Below are positions 17,542-27,496 of a stretch of DNA of 64,000 nt, piece by piece. Where the stretch lies: assembly GCF_902158555.1 (NCBI RefSeq), contig NZ_CABGGS010000047.1:1-64000 (forward strand). The letters are read 5' to 3'. The notes beneath the pieces were generated by a model, which did not search any database, was not told the origin of the DNA, and saw only the letters and a list, made by a program, of their open reading frames with translations. The position numbers and the translations under genes were made by a program. The DNA is from Klebsiella spallanzanii (GTDB lineage Bacteria > Pseudomonadota > Gammaproteobacteria > Enterobacterales > Enterobacteriaceae). Within the stretch, counting starts at the first letter, position 1; each line of letters starts with the position of its first letter.

Positions 17542-18525
17542 CTATAAATCACGCTGACGGCCGCCATAGGTTGCGCAGAGGCTGGCGACAAACGCACCGA
17601 TTAACAGAGAAATAAATGACCACAGGGTGACATAGCTAGTGGTTTTTCTGGCAGTATCTGCGGCCTGCTGCGCTTTATTTTTTGCCTCTTTCAAATTGGC
17701 CTGCGCTTTATCATAAACAGACTGAACACGTTGCTCGGCCTCTTTCTGACTGATGCCGGTATTTTGAGAAACTAACTGCGCCACATAAGTCAGGTCATCC
17801 GGGGGAAGCGCGCCAGAATAAATACTGTTAGCAAAAATACCCGTAACCTCTGCTAATTGCGCTGGTGACTCGGCTCTTGGCGGCGCGGGCTGATTCATTG
17901 CCATGACGTCATTACCTGATGAATTTGCAGGAAGCCCGCTGTTTTCTGTCGGGGTGGGACCGGTCGCCCTAAAAAGTGAGCGGGTAAAATATTCCATCGA
18001 TGACTTCGACAGCACAGAGGATTTGTCTCCCGCATTATTCATGGCGGTTGCTGTCGCGCCCCCGGCAACGGAGCCCACCACTTTTGCGCTACCGCCGATG
18101 AGGGAACTGATGGTTGTGGTCAAAAGGACTGCGGATACAAGCAATGCAACGGCCCACGTCAAAAAACCATGCGCAGTATCGCGAAAATAAACTTCATTGG
18201 TGTGAGTATCAACCCATTTCGTACGAAGGCGTCCGGCCAGGTATCCCCCCATTCCTGATGCCACGATTTGTGTAAATGTCAGCCATGCGATAGCGGCAAT
18301 GCCTACGGTACCGGCCGCAAGGCCGTGATTTTCCCAAGGGGAAATGGAGGTAAGGCCTAATCCTGCGCCAAGCATAAGCAACATCAGCGCCAGCGAAGCC
18401 GCTGCAGCTGCGCCTGCAAATATTGCCCCCCATGATACCGCGCTAGCGCTGTTTACAGCGGCGGCAGGCAAGTGCCTGGCGGGTTCCTGATTGCCTAAAT
18501 GGGTAGATTCGTAGATATTCGTCAT
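17542..18525 (-). CDS. PhnA-like conserved membrane protein
   Basis: A 327-residue protein of a family often labelled 'PhnA-like' without proven function. After ~25 polar residues come hydrophobic segments near 30-60 (SWGAIFAGAAAAASLALMLLML) and 70-95, a third around 120-145, and a last one at the C-terminus (SYVTLWSFISLLIGAFVASLC). Between them lies a large soluble region with a helical, Ala/Lys/Gln-rich stretch (about 265-300) likely to form a coiled coil. No catalytic motif is visible. The gene is followed at once by the 24-residue membrane peptide. Confidence 0.8.
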   Translation of the reverse strand: MTNIYESTHLGNQEPARHLPAAAVNSASAVSWGAIFAGAAAAASLALMLLMLGAGLGLTSISPWENHGLAAGTVGIAAIAWLTFTQIVASGMGGYLAGRLRTKWVDTHTNEVYFRDTAHGFLTWAVALLVSAVLLTTTISSLIGGSAKVVGSVAGGATATAMNNAGDKSSVLSKSSMEYFTRSLFRATGPTPTENSGLPANSSGNDVMAMNQPAPPRAESPAQLAEVTGIFANSIYSGALPPDDLTYVAQLVSQNTGISQKEAEQRVQSVYDKAQANLKEAKNKAQQAADTARKTTSYVTLWSFISLLIGAFVASLCATYGGRQRDL

Positions 18526-19093
18526 TTACGTTGTCCTTTAAAATAACTCTTTAGTCCCGAAGCCGTATTGCACAAACGTCCACAGCAGAAGTTTACCTGC
18601 CAGATCTATGGCAACATCGAATTGGGTAATAAACGAAGCAGCTATCACCACCGCTTGAATTGCGGGCGAATCGATATAAAGCCAACCATCTAAATTAATA
18701 CGAATTAACGATGCATGAATTTAATCAACAATTTGATATTAGTAGAAGATATTATTTTAACCATTTTTTATCGCCCAAAATATCACATTACAAGTGTAAG
18801 TAACTGTAAATAATGAGAATATATTTGAAGGTGAATTTGCCGCGATAATGTCCATTATAGGCAAACACTCTTAACCTCTCTGGAATTATCTTATTTTTGT
18901 GGCAGTCATCCACTGAATACTTGCATTTATTAAAAATGGCGTATATTTCTATTTGTATTATTGATTATTTAATACGCCAGATTTAAACGTAATAAATTGC
19001 CTTACTGCAGCCAGGTTTACCTATCAACCTGGCCACAAGAGCCGCGCGAGGAATGTTCGCTTCTCGCCCATTGCCCAGCCGGCCTTATCATCG
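18526..19093. other. AT-rich intergenic region
   Basis: A 568-base gap with markedly higher A+T than the flanks. It contains the promoter side of the PhnA-like gene and the end of the catabolic island. I see no tRNA, repeat or convincing ORF. The shift in base composition makes it a plausible edge of the inserted island. Confidence 0.4.
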
Positions 19094-19909
19094 CTACCGT
19101 GGCCATACCTGCGGAAATTCGTCGGCGACCAGCGGCTCGCCGTCGCGCAGCTTCAGCCCTGGAAACGGCGGCGATGTCACCCCACCACGATCGGCGAAAG
19201 TCGCATCGTCCCCCACCCAGCGGGCGGAAAAAACCCGGCGCGAACGAGCGGTTGTATTCCCCTTTGCGCCATGCAGCGTGCGGAAATGAAACGCCACCGC
19301 ATCGCCCGGCTCCAGCGCCCAGCTCACAATGTCATAATCCTCCTCATGGGCATCAATATCCGGCAGCTCCTTATAGCGCGTGTGTGCGTAAAGCTTTGAA
19401 CCGTTAAACCGCGTTGGGCTAAATTCATCATCCCACAGATGTGAACCGCGAATGCAGCGCAGCGAAATCTCCTCCGCCACCGGATCCAGCGGGATCCATA
19501 AGCTCACGTTCTGCCGCCCTTCCACGCAGTAATAGGGCTGATCGTGATGCCATGGCGTAACGGTACTGCCGCCTGGCTGTTTCACTAGCGTGTGTTCGTG
19601 GAAAAACTTCGCCGTCTGCGAGCCCATCAGCGCCGCGGCGATTTCCGCCGCCGGAGACTGAAACACAAAATCCGTAAATTCCGGGATCCGCGCCCAGTTG
19701 CAGTAGTCCTGAAAAAACGGCGCGGAACCATCCTTTGGGATCACGGTTCGCGCATGGCCATACTCGCTGGGGTTTGCCATCAGCGCGGCGACGCCGCCCG
19801 ACAGGCTCTCGATCCACGGTGTAAATACACCCTTGAGTAGCACCACGCCATCCGCCTGCCAGCGGTCGATGGTCTGTTGATCAATACGCGGGGAGTGCTG
19901 GTTTTGCAT
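19094..19909 (-). CDS. Phytanoyl-CoA dioxygenase (PhyH) family protein, copy 1
   Basis: A 271-residue Fe(II)/2-oxoglutarate-type dioxygenase. The metal triad is visible as HHDQP (His121/Asp123) and a distal His in FRTLHGAKGN. An Arg shortly after (ARSRRVFSARW) would bind 2-oxoglutarate. The start is set at the ATG at 19909, seven to eight bases after AGGA. Upstream ATGs at 19918 and 19975 are less well spaced. It ends a minus-strand operon with a deacylase, DUF1028, RidA and a flavin monooxygenase, so it probably hydroxylates an intermediate of that pathway. PhyH enzymes act on very diverse small molecules. Confidence 0.88.
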   Translation of the reverse strand: MQNQHSPRIDQQTIDRWQADGVVLLKGVFTPWIESLSGGVAALMANPSEYGHARTVIPKDGSAPFFQDYCNWARIPEFTDFVFQSPAAEIAAALMGSQTAKFFHEHTLVKQPGGSTVTPWHHDQPYYCVEGRQNVSLWIPLDPVAEEISLRCIRGSHLWDDEFSPTRFNGSKLYAHTRYKELPDIDAHEEDYDIVSWALEPGDAVAFHFRTLHGAKGNTTARSRRVFSARWVGDDATFADRGGVTSPPFPGLKLRDGEPLVADEFPQVWPR

Positions 19910-19932
19910 AGTCGCCATCCTGTGTTGATAAA

Positions 19933-21102
19933 TCAGGTGAGAGAATCGGGGGTATCGGCGCGCATCCACGCGCAAAGGTTTTTCAACATCGCCATACAGC
20001 GTTCGGTCTGGGAGATGCTGATATACTCGTCCGCCTTATGGCCCTGCTCCATGCTGCCCGGCCCGCAAATGAGCGTCGCAATGCCCGCCTCATCAAACAG
20101 GCCGCCTTCGGTACCGTAGGCAACCGTTGTTAAACTGTCGTTGCCGCACCACTGCGCCAGCCAGCGGGCAAAGTCCGACTGCGGATCGCTCAACAGTCCC
20201 GGATAGTGGCTCAGCGGCTGGAAACGGATATCGCAACTCTGCGCCACCTTGCGCATCGCCGGGAGAAGTTGCTCGCGGGCATAGTCGTCCAGGGCGTCGG
20301 TCACCGAATGTGGTCGCGTACCGGGTAAATAGCGGATTTCAAAATCAAACCAACAGGATTGCGGGACGATATTCAGCGCAGCGCCGCCGTGGAGGGTTCC
20401 CACCTGCAGCGTGCCCGATGGCGGGGAAAACCGGCTGTCCTGTTGCTGCGCGAAGCTTTCGCCCAGCGTATCCAGGCGGTTAATCAGCTTCGCCGCATAG
20501 CTGATCGCATTAACCCCTTGCGGAGCATAAGCTGAGTGACAGGCGTGCCCCTCCACGCAGCAGCGCATGGCGAGTTTGCCTTTGTGCCCATAGACCGGAC
20601 GCATTTCTGTCGGCTCGCCGATAATGCACAGCGCCGGTTTCTCAGCCGACGCGCGGAGAAAATCCACCAGGCTGCGCACGCCCAGACAGCCGACCTCTTC
20701 ATCATAAGAAAACGCCAGATGCAGCGGCATTCGCAGCGGCGCTGCAAGAAACGCCTCCAGCGATGCCAGCACGCAGGCGATAAAACCTTTCATATCCGCG
20801 CTGCCGCGACCGTAATAGCGCTCGTCGCGTTCGGTCAGCGCAAACGGCGGCACCGTCCACGCCTGGCCATCCACCGGCACCACGTCGGTATGGCCGGAGA
20901 GCATCACGCCGCCGGGACCCGACGGGCCGATTCGGGCATACAAGTTCGCTTTGCGCCCTTCGTCATCATAAAACAGCTGCGACGTTATGCCGCGCGCGTG
21001 CAAAAAGTCGGCGACCCAGGTAATCAGTGCCAGATTCGACTCGCGGCTGGTGGTATCAAACGCCAGCAGCTCTCCGAGGATCTCCCGCAGGCGATTACTC
21101 AT
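19933..21102 (-). CDS. M20 metallo-deacylase, ArgE-like
   Basis: A 389-residue member of the M20 family resembling acetylornithine deacetylase. It has the metal-ligand motifs LSGHTDVVPVDGQ and YGRGSADMKGF, the catalytic Glu in SYDEEVGCLG, an Asp/His dimerisation domain (ACHSAYAPQG) and a C-terminal His in QGHKADEYI. The start at 21102 overlaps the upstream gene's stop by 8 bases. The longer open frame to 21318 is an out-of-frame shadow of that gene. It would remove an N-acyl group from an amino-acid-like substrate. It is unlikely to be the biosynthetic argE, given the catabolic neighbours. Confidence 0.9.
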   Translation of the reverse strand: MSNRLREILGELLAFDTTSRESNLALITWVADFLHARGITSQLFYDDEGRKANLYARIGPSGPGGVMLSGHTDVVPVDGQAWTVPPFALTERDERYYGRGSADMKGFIACVLASLEAFLAAPLRMPLHLAFSYDEEVGCLGVRSLVDFLRASAEKPALCIIGEPTEMRPVYGHKGKLAMRCCVEGHACHSAYAPQGVNAISYAAKLINRLDTLGESFAQQQDSRFSPPSGTLQVGTLHGGAALNIVPQSCWFDFEIRYLPGTRPHSVTDALDDYAREQLLPAMRKVAQSCDIRFQPLSHYPGLLSDPQSDFARWLAQWCGNDSLTTVAYGTEGGLFDEAGIATLICGPGSMEQGHKADEYISISQTERCMAMLKNLCAWMRADTPDSLT

Positions 21103-21769
21103 CGCCCGGCACCCCGTAGGTCGGCGCTTCACGCGGATCCAGCGCGCGGGTGATGTACGCTTCCATTTGCGGCTCATAGGCCAGCCACAAGGCTTCCAGC
21201 GCCGCCACTGGGTTCTCTTCCGCCCAGTCCACGCGTAAATCAACGACTGGCCAGGCGTAATCTTCCACCACTTTAAGCGCCGCCGAGTGCTCCGGCCCCG
21301 CTTCGCCGCCCGCGTCAATTCCCGCCTGCAGAGCCGTAATCAAACGGCTGGCCAGTTCACCGGTAGCGCCTTCGAACGCCGCCGTCATAGCGATAATGAC
21401 CTGCGGGTTGGCGAGCATATTTCCCGCCGCCACGCAGTTCTCGCCCTGCGCCACCTGCCAGATACCCAGCGTATGCTCGCCGCTGAAAACGGCGCTTTCA
21501 CCGCTGGCGTCGATCACCACCACCTGGCGATAATCACTAAACCGGTCTTCGCCCAGCGCCTGCTTCAGGGCCTGCTCCGGAGGGAGCCCCGCTTCCAGTC
21601 CGGCAAGGATCTGCGGCCCAAGCGCGGGCAGCGTAATATTCTGGCTGGCTACCGCGCCAACGCCAGGTAGCAGCCACGGGCAGCGAGCGCCGACGGCAAT
21701 GCTCGACGAGCTAATCGCGATCCCTAGCTGACCTGACTCCGGGCACAAGGCGGAAATAGAAATGGTCAT
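21095..21769 (-). CDS. DUF1028 (Ntn-hydrolase-like) protein
   Basis: A 224-residue DUF1028 protein starting MTISISALCPESGQLGIAISSSSIAVG. This family resembles Ntn hydrolases, enzymes that cleave amide bonds using an N-terminal nucleophile. Conserved parts include CPWLLPGVGAVASQNIT and VAAGNMLANPQV. It overlaps RidA upstream by 4 bases (start and stop ATGA-type) and the deacylase downstream by 8 bases, so translation is probably coupled. The context points to hydrolysis of an amide or imine intermediate, but no member I know has a settled substrate. Confidence 0.88.
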   Translation of the reverse strand: MTISISALCPESGQLGIAISSSSIAVGARCPWLLPGVGAVASQNITLPALGPQILAGLEAGLPPEQALKQALGEDRFSDYRQVVVIDASGESAVFSGEHTLGIWQVAQGENCVAAGNMLANPQVIIAMTAAFEGATGELASRLITALQAGIDAGGEAGPEHSAALKVVEDYAWPVVDLRVDWAEENPVAALEALWLAYEPQMEAYITRALDPREAPTYGVPGDE

Positions 21770-22200
21770 AACGCCCCCTGCTCATTCCAGTCATCAGGTA
21801 TCACCGCCGTGACATCAATTTCCATCAGCCACTGCGGCTGCGCGAGAGCCGACACCACCACGCCGGTCGAAATCGGAAACACGCCTTTCAGCCATTTACC
21901 CACTTCCTGATACACCGGCTCGCGATAGCGCGGGTCGATCAGGTAGGTCGTCGTTTTGACGATATGCGTCAGATCGCTTCCGGCCTCTTCCAGCAGCTGC
22001 TTAACGTTTTTCATCGCCTGCTCCGCCTGAGCGCGCGGGTCGCCAAGACCTATCAGGTTGCCGTCAAAATCGGTTCCGACCTGACCACGAACGTAAACGG
22101 TATTGCCTGCGCGTACCGCCTGGCACAGATCGTTGTTGAGCGTCTGATTCGGGTAGGTCTCTTTGGTGTTAAACATCCGAATGCGGGTATGTGTTGGCAT
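21766..22200 (-). CDS. RidA/YjgF/Rid-family protein
   Basis: A 144-residue Rid-family protein with the typical core: VRAGNTVYVRGQVGTD, AEQAMKNVKQLLEEAG, THIVKTTTYLIDPRYR and MEIDVTAVIP. Rid proteins form trimers and several hydrolyse reactive enamines/imines released by PLP enzymes or amine oxidases. Encoded between a flavin enzyme and hydrolases, it could deal with an imine made in this pathway. It is longer than housekeeping RidA (~128 residues) and has an extra N-terminal segment (MPTHTRIRMFNTKETYPN), which fits a specialised paralogue. Confidence 0.92.
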   Translation of the reverse strand: MPTHTRIRMFNTKETYPNQTLNNDLCQAVRAGNTVYVRGQVGTDFDGNLIGLGDPRAQAEQAMKNVKQLLEEAGSDLTHIVKTTTYLIDPRYREPVYQEVGKWLKGVFPISTGVVVSALAQPQWLMEIDVTAVIPDDWNEQGAL

Positions 22201-22222
22201 ATTAGCGTCCTCAAATCAGGCG

Positions 22223-23482
22223 TTAGCAGGAGGGTTGGTAGTGTTGATACTGGCGCTGAATGGCAATCTGATCGGCGATATATTTCGCATCATGCCAGAC
22301 GCCCCAGATAAAGGTTGAGCCACGACGAGAAAGCCAGGGCAAGCCAAGGAAATAGACGCCGGGTTCGCTGGAGACACCGCGATGATGCTGCGGGCGCTGC
22401 TGTTCATTAAAGGCGTTCACCTTCAGCCAGCGGTAATCGGTGGTATATCCGGTGGCCCAAATAATGCTGCGCACGCCCGCTTTTTGCAGGTCGAGTTCAG
22501 CGAGCGGTTGGGTCAGGCAATCAGGGTCGGGCAGAAAGAAGCGTGCCTCCGGCTCTTCTGGCAGCGTCAATCCGTTGCGGGCAATATAGTCATCGGCGGC
22601 ATCGAGCAGCGCCAGATAGGAGGCGTCACCAAGGCGAATATTGTCCGCCAGATCGTCGCGGAAGAAGGCTTTCCCCTCGGTAAAGGATTGGGTTTGGCCA
22701 ACCAGGGTAATGCCCTGGTGCGCTAGCTGGCGGAAATCGACGGTATTTCCGCCCTGGGCGCCGCTGACGGCAATCGTCACGTGCTCTTTTCCAGGCTGGT
22801 TGGCTGGCGCATCCCACAGTCCTAATACGCCCAGCCACCAGCAAAAATCACGCTGACGGTAGCGGCGCGGCGGGCGATCGTGTGCGCCGACGGACAACCA
22901 CACCGCGCGCCCTGCCCGGCGTAACTCATCAGCGATTTGCACGCCGGAAGAGCCTGCACCAACCACCAGCACGCCACCTTCCGGAAGCTGCTGCGGATTG
23001 TAATATTGCGCAGAATGAATCTGATGAACTGCACTATCCTGCGGCGCGATAGCCGGGATCGTCGGGCGCTGGAATGGCCCGGTGGCGACGACGATGCGCT
23101 GAGCCTCGATGATTCCCTGCGATGTCTCGACGCGAAAGCCCGGACGCCCGTCTAAACGTTCAGCGCTGAACACCTCAACGCCGGTGCGTATCGGAGCATT
23201 AAACGTTTTGGCATAAGCGGTGAAGTAGTCGGCGATCTGCTCTTTGGCGACAAAACTATCGGCATCGCAGCCGGAAAACATCATGCCGGGAAACCGATCG
23301 TGCCAGGCGGGTCCGTTGGCGACCAGCGAATCCCAACGGCCGCTGCGCCAGGCCTCAGCGATGCGTTTTTTTTCCAGTACCAGATGGGGGACGCCGTGAT
23401 GGGTCAGATGCTCGCTCATCGCGACGCCTGCCTGTCCCGCGCCAACCACCAGGGTATCGATTTCTGTAATCTGCTCTGTCAT
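22223..23482 (-). CDS. FAD-dependent monooxygenase, CzcO/FMO type
   Basis: A 419-residue flavoprotein with two Rossmann motifs: VVGAGQAGVAMSEHL for FAD near the N-terminus, and VVGAGSSGVQIADEL for NADPH around residue 170. Between them lies an FMO-like ATGPFQRP strand, and ATGYTTDYRWL occurs near the end. Such enzymes hydroxylate N, S or C atoms, or do Baeyer-Villiger oxidation. The ATG at 23482 is seven bases from GAAGGA, while a TTG at 23497 would overlap that site. As the first gene of the minus-strand operon it probably performs the first oxidation. Confidence 0.88.
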   Translation of the reverse strand: MTEQITEIDTLVVGAGQAGVAMSEHLTHHGVPHLVLEKKRIAEAWRSGRWDSLVANGPAWHDRFPGMMFSGCDADSFVAKEQIADYFTAYAKTFNAPIRTGVEVFSAERLDGRPGFRVETSQGIIEAQRIVVATGPFQRPTIPAIAPQDSAVHQIHSAQYYNPQQLPEGGVLVVGAGSSGVQIADELRRAGRAVWLSVGAHDRPPRRYRQRDFCWWLGVLGLWDAPANQPGKEHVTIAVSGAQGGNTVDFRQLAHQGITLVGQTQSFTEGKAFFRDDLADNIRLGDASYLALLDAADDYIARNGLTLPEEPEARFFLPDPDCLTQPLAELDLQKAGVRSIIWATGYTTDYRWLKVNAFNEQQRPQHHRGVSSEPGVYFLGLPWLSRRGSTFIWGVWHDAKYIADQIAIQRQYQHYQPSC

Positions 23483-23651
23483 TTCTGTGTCCTTCAAGCA
23501 CGGTTGTCCGGCTATTTGCCGGAATTGACAGAGCTCAGGTTAAGTAAGTGTGATGAAATGGTAAAATATTATAAAACGTTCCTCTGAATAGAAATTTACG
23601 AGGCTATATAAACAATAAAAAATAATGCTTCCTGTTAGCCAAATAAAATAA

Positions 23652-24566
23652 TCAGACCTGATGCGGCGTTAACTCAATGCTGCGACAATAATCCATAAAG
23701 AGCTGCGTCGGGCGCGTGGGTTCATTATTTGTCAGATGCGCCATAATTAATGTGGATGCCGGCATTTCATCGGCAATATCCAGCTGCACCAGTTTTTCAC
23801 CATCATAGGTTATATCGCAAAGCGGGCGGGTAACCAGTACCGAAAAGCCCAATCCCTGCCCGACCATGCAGCGCACCATTTCAATAGATGGCGAACTGTA
23901 GGCAACTTCCGGGTGATAACCTTTCTCTTTAAATATCGAGACAAAATAGTTTTTGCTGGGAACCGCATCGAGCAAAATCATCGGTTCCCGGCTTAACTCC
24001 TGAAGCGTGACGCATTTTTTCTGCGCCAGCGGATGAGATGCAGGCAACAAAGCATAGGGTTTATGCGGCGCATTCAGCAGCTCTTTATGAATGGAGTGCC
24101 CTAATTCCAGATCGTAGACCAGCGCCAGATCGAATCGCCCACGGTGTAGGCCATGCATCAGTTCGTGCTGTTCGCCATCGTAGAGCTGGAGGGTGATTTC
24201 GGGATACATTTTTTTAAACCCGGCCACCAGCTTTGGCATATACAACGGCGCAACGGATTCAAAGCAACCCACAGAAATAGTCCCGGAAACCAGCTCCTTA
24301 TCCGCCCGCGAATTCTGTTCAAACTCATACGACAGCCGCAGTAGCTCTTTGGCTTTATCGTAGAAACGCCGTCCGCCAGAGGTCAGGGAAACGCCCTGCG
24401 CATGATGGCGGATAAACAACTGCTGGTCGAAAGTGCTTTCAAGGTTTTTAATCGCAATCGAGATTGATGGCTGGGCAATGTGCAGCTGCCGGGAGGCCTC
24501 GGCAATACTCTCCGTTTCCACCACCGTCACGAAATACTTTAGCTGTTTGAGGGTAAATCGGTTCAT
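23652..24566 (-). CDS. LysR-family regulator of the catabolic island (left)
   Basis: A 304-residue LysR-type regulator. The N-terminal winged helix (LKQLKYFVTVVETESIAEASRQLHIAQPSISIAIKNLE) is followed by the periplasmic-binding-protein-like effector domain (about residues 90-295, SGTISVGCFESVAPLYMPKL). The start at 24566 lies after GGTGA. The first ATG at 24626 would add 20 unconserved residues. It sits between the minus-strand oxidation operon and the divergent transport operon, and the 486-base AT-rich gap to its right probably carries its binding sites. Confidence 0.9.
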   Translation of the reverse strand: MNRFTLKQLKYFVTVVETESIAEASRQLHIAQPSISIAIKNLESTFDQQLFIRHHAQGVSLTSGGRRFYDKAKELLRLSYEFEQNSRADKELVSGTISVGCFESVAPLYMPKLVAGFKKMYPEITLQLYDGEQHELMHGLHRGRFDLALVYDLELGHSIHKELLNAPHKPYALLPASHPLAQKKCVTLQELSREPMILLDAVPSKNYFVSIFKEKGYHPEVAYSSPSIEMVRCMVGQGLGFSVLVTRPLCDITYDGEKLVQLDIADEMPASTLIMAHLTNNEPTRPTQLFMDYCRSIELTPHQV

Positions 24567-25052
24567 AGCGTCACCATTGATAAAATATTGTCTTACTGCA
24601 ATCAGGCTTAGTTTTCCGATATGCAACTTGCAAGCCTCGTGCCATACCGATTTTGATTAAAATATTGATTGGCCAGTCGCTAACTCTATTTCTTCGTTTC
24701 TTATTTCTCGGGCGATATTTACCGGATTGCACCATAACGTCTCGCACTGCACCTTATTAGCTCACAATACGCCCCAATATTGCGCAAACTCTCATTTCAG
24801 TGGAAATTCAGTTTAAAAATAACAGTGATTGTTTTTAAGTTGTTTCAATACTGTTTCGCATTAATTACGTTGAATTACTTAAGGTTAATATTGCTGTATA
24901 GTTTTTTTAAACTTAAAGGCCCAAAATTTACTAATTGCCTCCAATGGAATACTGCCAGCATAGTGTCATTGCAATATGAACGCTGGCGACTCCCCATTTT
25001 AGAACATTGGAATCGCCTTAATTTCCGTTAATGATGGCGAGTGAAATAGCCC
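24567..25052. promoter_or_regulatory. AT-rich divergent control region
   Basis: These 486 bases separate the LysR gene (leftward) from the ABC transporter operon (rightward). They are strongly AT-rich compared with both flanks and contain no credible gene. By position they should hold both promoters and the LysR boxes (T-N11-A motifs), which I could not place with confidence. Confidence 0.4.
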
Positions 25053-26573
25053 ATGACGTTTAACTGGAACTATATGTTAAGCCTGCTCAGCGATGTCGAC
25101 TTTTGGCAGGCCACCTGGACCGTCATCAAATTAAGTTTGCTGACCTGGGCTTTCAGTATTGTGCTGGGATTTATTCTGGCGCTGGCAAAGCAGTCGCCGC
25201 GCAAGCTGTTTAATGTGCCTGCCCGCCTCTATATCTGGCTGTTTCGCAGTATGCCGCTGCTGGTGTTGCTGATTTTTGTCTACAACATGCCCCAGGCGCT
25301 GCCGTCATTTGCTCCGGTGCTGAACGACCCGTTCTGGGCCGGGCTGCTGGCGATGGTGCTTAGCGAGGCCGCCTACATCGCTGAAATCCATCGCGGCGGG
25401 CTGCTGTCGATCCCTAAAGGGCAAAGCGAAGCCGCTCGCGCGCTCGGGCTGCGCTATGCCGGAACCCAGTGGCGGGTGGTGATCCCGCAGGCGCTGCGCG
25501 TCGCCCTGCCTGCATTGGCCAATGAGTATATTGCCATCGTCAAGCTCAGCTCGCTGGTATCGGTCATCTCTCTGACCGAAATCTTAATGGTCGGCCAGCG
25601 CCTCTATTCGCAGAATTTCCTGGTGATGGAGACCATGGCGGCGGTCGCGTTTTATTACATCCTGATCGTCACGGTCTTTGATTTCCTGCTCAAACGCCTG
25701 GAGACCTGGCTCGATGTCACTCAGCGCAAAATCACGCGCCCAGTGGATGAGGAAATGCAGCGACTGGCGACGGTCCGGCGTCCGGCGATGGCCCGCAGCG
25801 TCAGCGTGGCGCAGGAACCCGCGCTACAGGCCTCAAAGCTGCATAAAGCCTATAACAATGTCGAAGTGCTGGGCGCGGTCAGCCTGCAAATTCAGCCCGG
25901 TGAGGTGGTTTCCGTTATCGGCCCGTCGGGTTCCGGTAAAACGACGCTGATTCGCCTGCTAAACGGTCTTGAGCAGATCGATAACGGTGAGATCAAAATC
26001 AACGGACAACCTTTTATTCACCTGGATCGGCAGGGACAACAGAAGCCGCGTTTTATGGAGAACAGCGAACATCGCCAGAATATCGGCATGGTATTCCAGA
26101 GCTTCAATCTGTTCCCCCACCTGACCGTTCTCGGCAACCTGCTGCTGGCGCCGCGCTATCACCATCTGGCCAGCGAAGGCGAGCTGAAACAGCACGCCTG
26201 CGAACTGCTGCATAAAGTGGGCATGCTGGAACACGCGTGGAAGTATCCGCATCAGCTTTCTGGCGGCCAGCAGCAGCGGGTAGCGATTGCCCGCGCGCTG
26301 ATGATGCGCCCACAAATTATGCTGTTTGATGAACCCACCTCGGCGCTGGATCCGGAAAAAGTTAACGAGGTGCTACAGGTTATCGAATCGCTGGCTCATG
26401 AAGGCATCACCATGGTGATCGTCACCCATGAGATGAACTTTGCCTTCAAGGTTTCCGACCGAATTGTGTTTATGGAAAAAGGTCGCGTGGTCTGCGACGA
26501 CACGCCTGCGGCAATGCGCGACGGACAACACCCGCGCGTGGATGCCTTCCTGAAAGATGTCTCTTTGGCTTAA
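25053..26573 (+). CDS. Fused amino-acid-type ABC permease/ATPase
   Basis: A 506-residue fusion of two normally separate subunits. Residues ~1-225 are a HisM/GlnP-type permease (five helices, [13 protein letters not shown] and [17 protein letters not shown] as the coupling region). After a ~30-residue linker, residues ~255-500 are the ATPase: Walker [25 protein letters not shown], Walker [12 protein letters not shown], then a switch His in IVTHEM. With the solute-binding protein two genes downstream it forms a polar-amino-acid importer for the island's substrate. Such permease-ATPase fusions occur but are uncommon. Confidence 0.93.
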   Translation: MTFNWNYMLSLLSDVDFWQATWTVIKLSLLTWAFSIVLGFILALAKQSPRKLFNVPARLYIWLFRSMPLLVLLIFVYNMPQALPSFAPVLNDPFWAGLLAMVLSEAAYIAEIHRGGLLSIPKGQSEAARALGLRYAGTQWRVVIPQALRVALPALANEYIAIVKLSSLVSVISLTEILMVGQRLYSQNFLVMETMAAVAFYYILIVTVFDFLLKRLETWLDVTQRKITRPVDEEMQRLATVRRPAMARSVSVAQEPALQASKLHKAYNNVEVLGAVSLQIQPGEVVSVIGPSGSGKTTLIRLLNGLEQIDNGEIKINGQPFIHLDRQGQQKPRFMENSEHRQNIGMVFQSFNLFPHLTVLGNLLLAPRYHHLASEGELKQHACELLHKVGMLEHAWKYPHQLSGGQQQRVAIARALMMRPQIMLFDEPTSALDPEKVNEVLQVIESLAHEGITMVIVTHEMNFAFKVSDRIVFMEKGRVVCDDTPAAMRDGQHPRVDAFLKDVSLA

Positions 26574-26600
26574 CGCCTCCGTTCCTCAAAGGAGAAGATT

Positions 26601-27473
26601 ATGATTGCGCAGTGGCAAATCGAACAGTTTCATCAGCAGGGTTTTCTGGTCGTCGAAGAGGTGCTTAACGCAGAGGAAGTCGCCCTGTTGCAAGCCGATT
26701 TCGACGCCTGGGTAGAAGAGAGTCGGCAGCATAGTGAAGTCTGGGGGGAAACTCTCGACGGTCGACCGCGTTTCGATCTGGAAAGCGATCACGCGGCCCA
26801 CCACCCTTCGCTGCGTCGGGTAAGTTCGCCCACCGAGATTTCCGCCGCCTACCGCCACGCCGCGCTAGATTCAAAGATGGCGGCGATTGCCGGTCAGCTT
26901 ATCGGCGGCAGCGGAACGCGTTTTCATCACAGCAAAATTAACTCCAAACTGCCGCACACCGCAACGCAGGTAAAATGGCATCAGGATTTTCTGTTTACCC
27001 CGCACAGTAACGACGACATCATCACCGCCCTGCTAATGGTCAGTGAAGTGACGCCGGAAAATGGCCCGCTCAACGTGGTGCCGGGCAGCCATCAGGGACC
27101 GCTGTGGTCCCACTGGCAAAACGCGCGCTTTACCGGCTCGGTGGACCCGCAGGTTGAAGCGGCCCACTGCCAACGGCCGCAAGCCTGTTTTGGGCCATCA
27201 GGATCGGTATGTTTTATGCACACTCGCCTGCTCCACGCCTCCAGCCCGAATGAAACCGACCTGCCACGTACGCTGTTTATCAGTGTGTATGCAGCGGAGG
27301 ACGCCCTGCCGTATGGCGAAAATCCGCTGCCCAGCATTCATGCCGGGCAGATGGTTGCCGGTGAAGAGAGCGGCCTGGTGCGCAGTACCGTTAATCATTT
27401 ACGCCTGCCGCAAAAACCGCGCGGCGCATCCTTTTTCGTCCAGCAGGCCGGTACCGATCGCGCCAGCATGTAA
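26601..27473 (+). CDS. Phytanoyl-CoA dioxygenase (PhyH) family protein, copy 2
   Basis: A 290-residue Fe(II)/2-oxoglutarate oxygenase. The metal ligands are WHQDF (His127/Asp129) and the distal His in MHTRLLHASSPN. PGSHQG is typical of the family. An AAGGAGAAG site lies just before the ATG, 27 bases after the transporter gene. It differs in sequence and length from the first PhyH gene of the island, so the two probably act on different intermediates or positions. Its place between importer subunits suggests action early, on the imported compound. Confidence 0.9.
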   Translation: MIAQWQIEQFHQQGFLVVEEVLNAEEVALLQADFDAWVEESRQHSEVWGETLDGRPRFDLESDHAAHHPSLRRVSSPTEISAAYRHAALDSKMAAIAGQLIGGSGTRFHHSKINSKLPHTATQVKWHQDFLFTPHSNDDIITALLMVSEVTPENGPLNVVPGSHQGPLWSHWQNARFTGSVDPQVEAAHCQRPQACFGPSGSVCFMHTRLLHASSPNETDLPRTLFISVYAAEDALPYGENPLPSIHAGQMVAGEESGLVRSTVNHLRLPQKPRGASFFVQQAGTDRASM

Positions 27474-27496
27474 TTTGCCCACTCCCTGGAGGTTGT

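Noticed and set aside
19933..21102. Biosynthetic argE
   Set aside because: The sequence is ArgE-like, but it is embedded in a catabolic operon with RidA, DUF1028 and oxygenases, away from arg genes.
21103..21318. N-terminal extension of the M20 deacylase
   Set aside because: It lies out of frame over the DUF1028 gene and is Arg/Trp-rich without homology. The conserved start is 21102.
24780..25031. 83-codon plus-strand frame in the AT-rich control region
   Set aside because: Low-complexity hydrophobic/Lys sequence with no RBS. It sits in a divergent promoter region.
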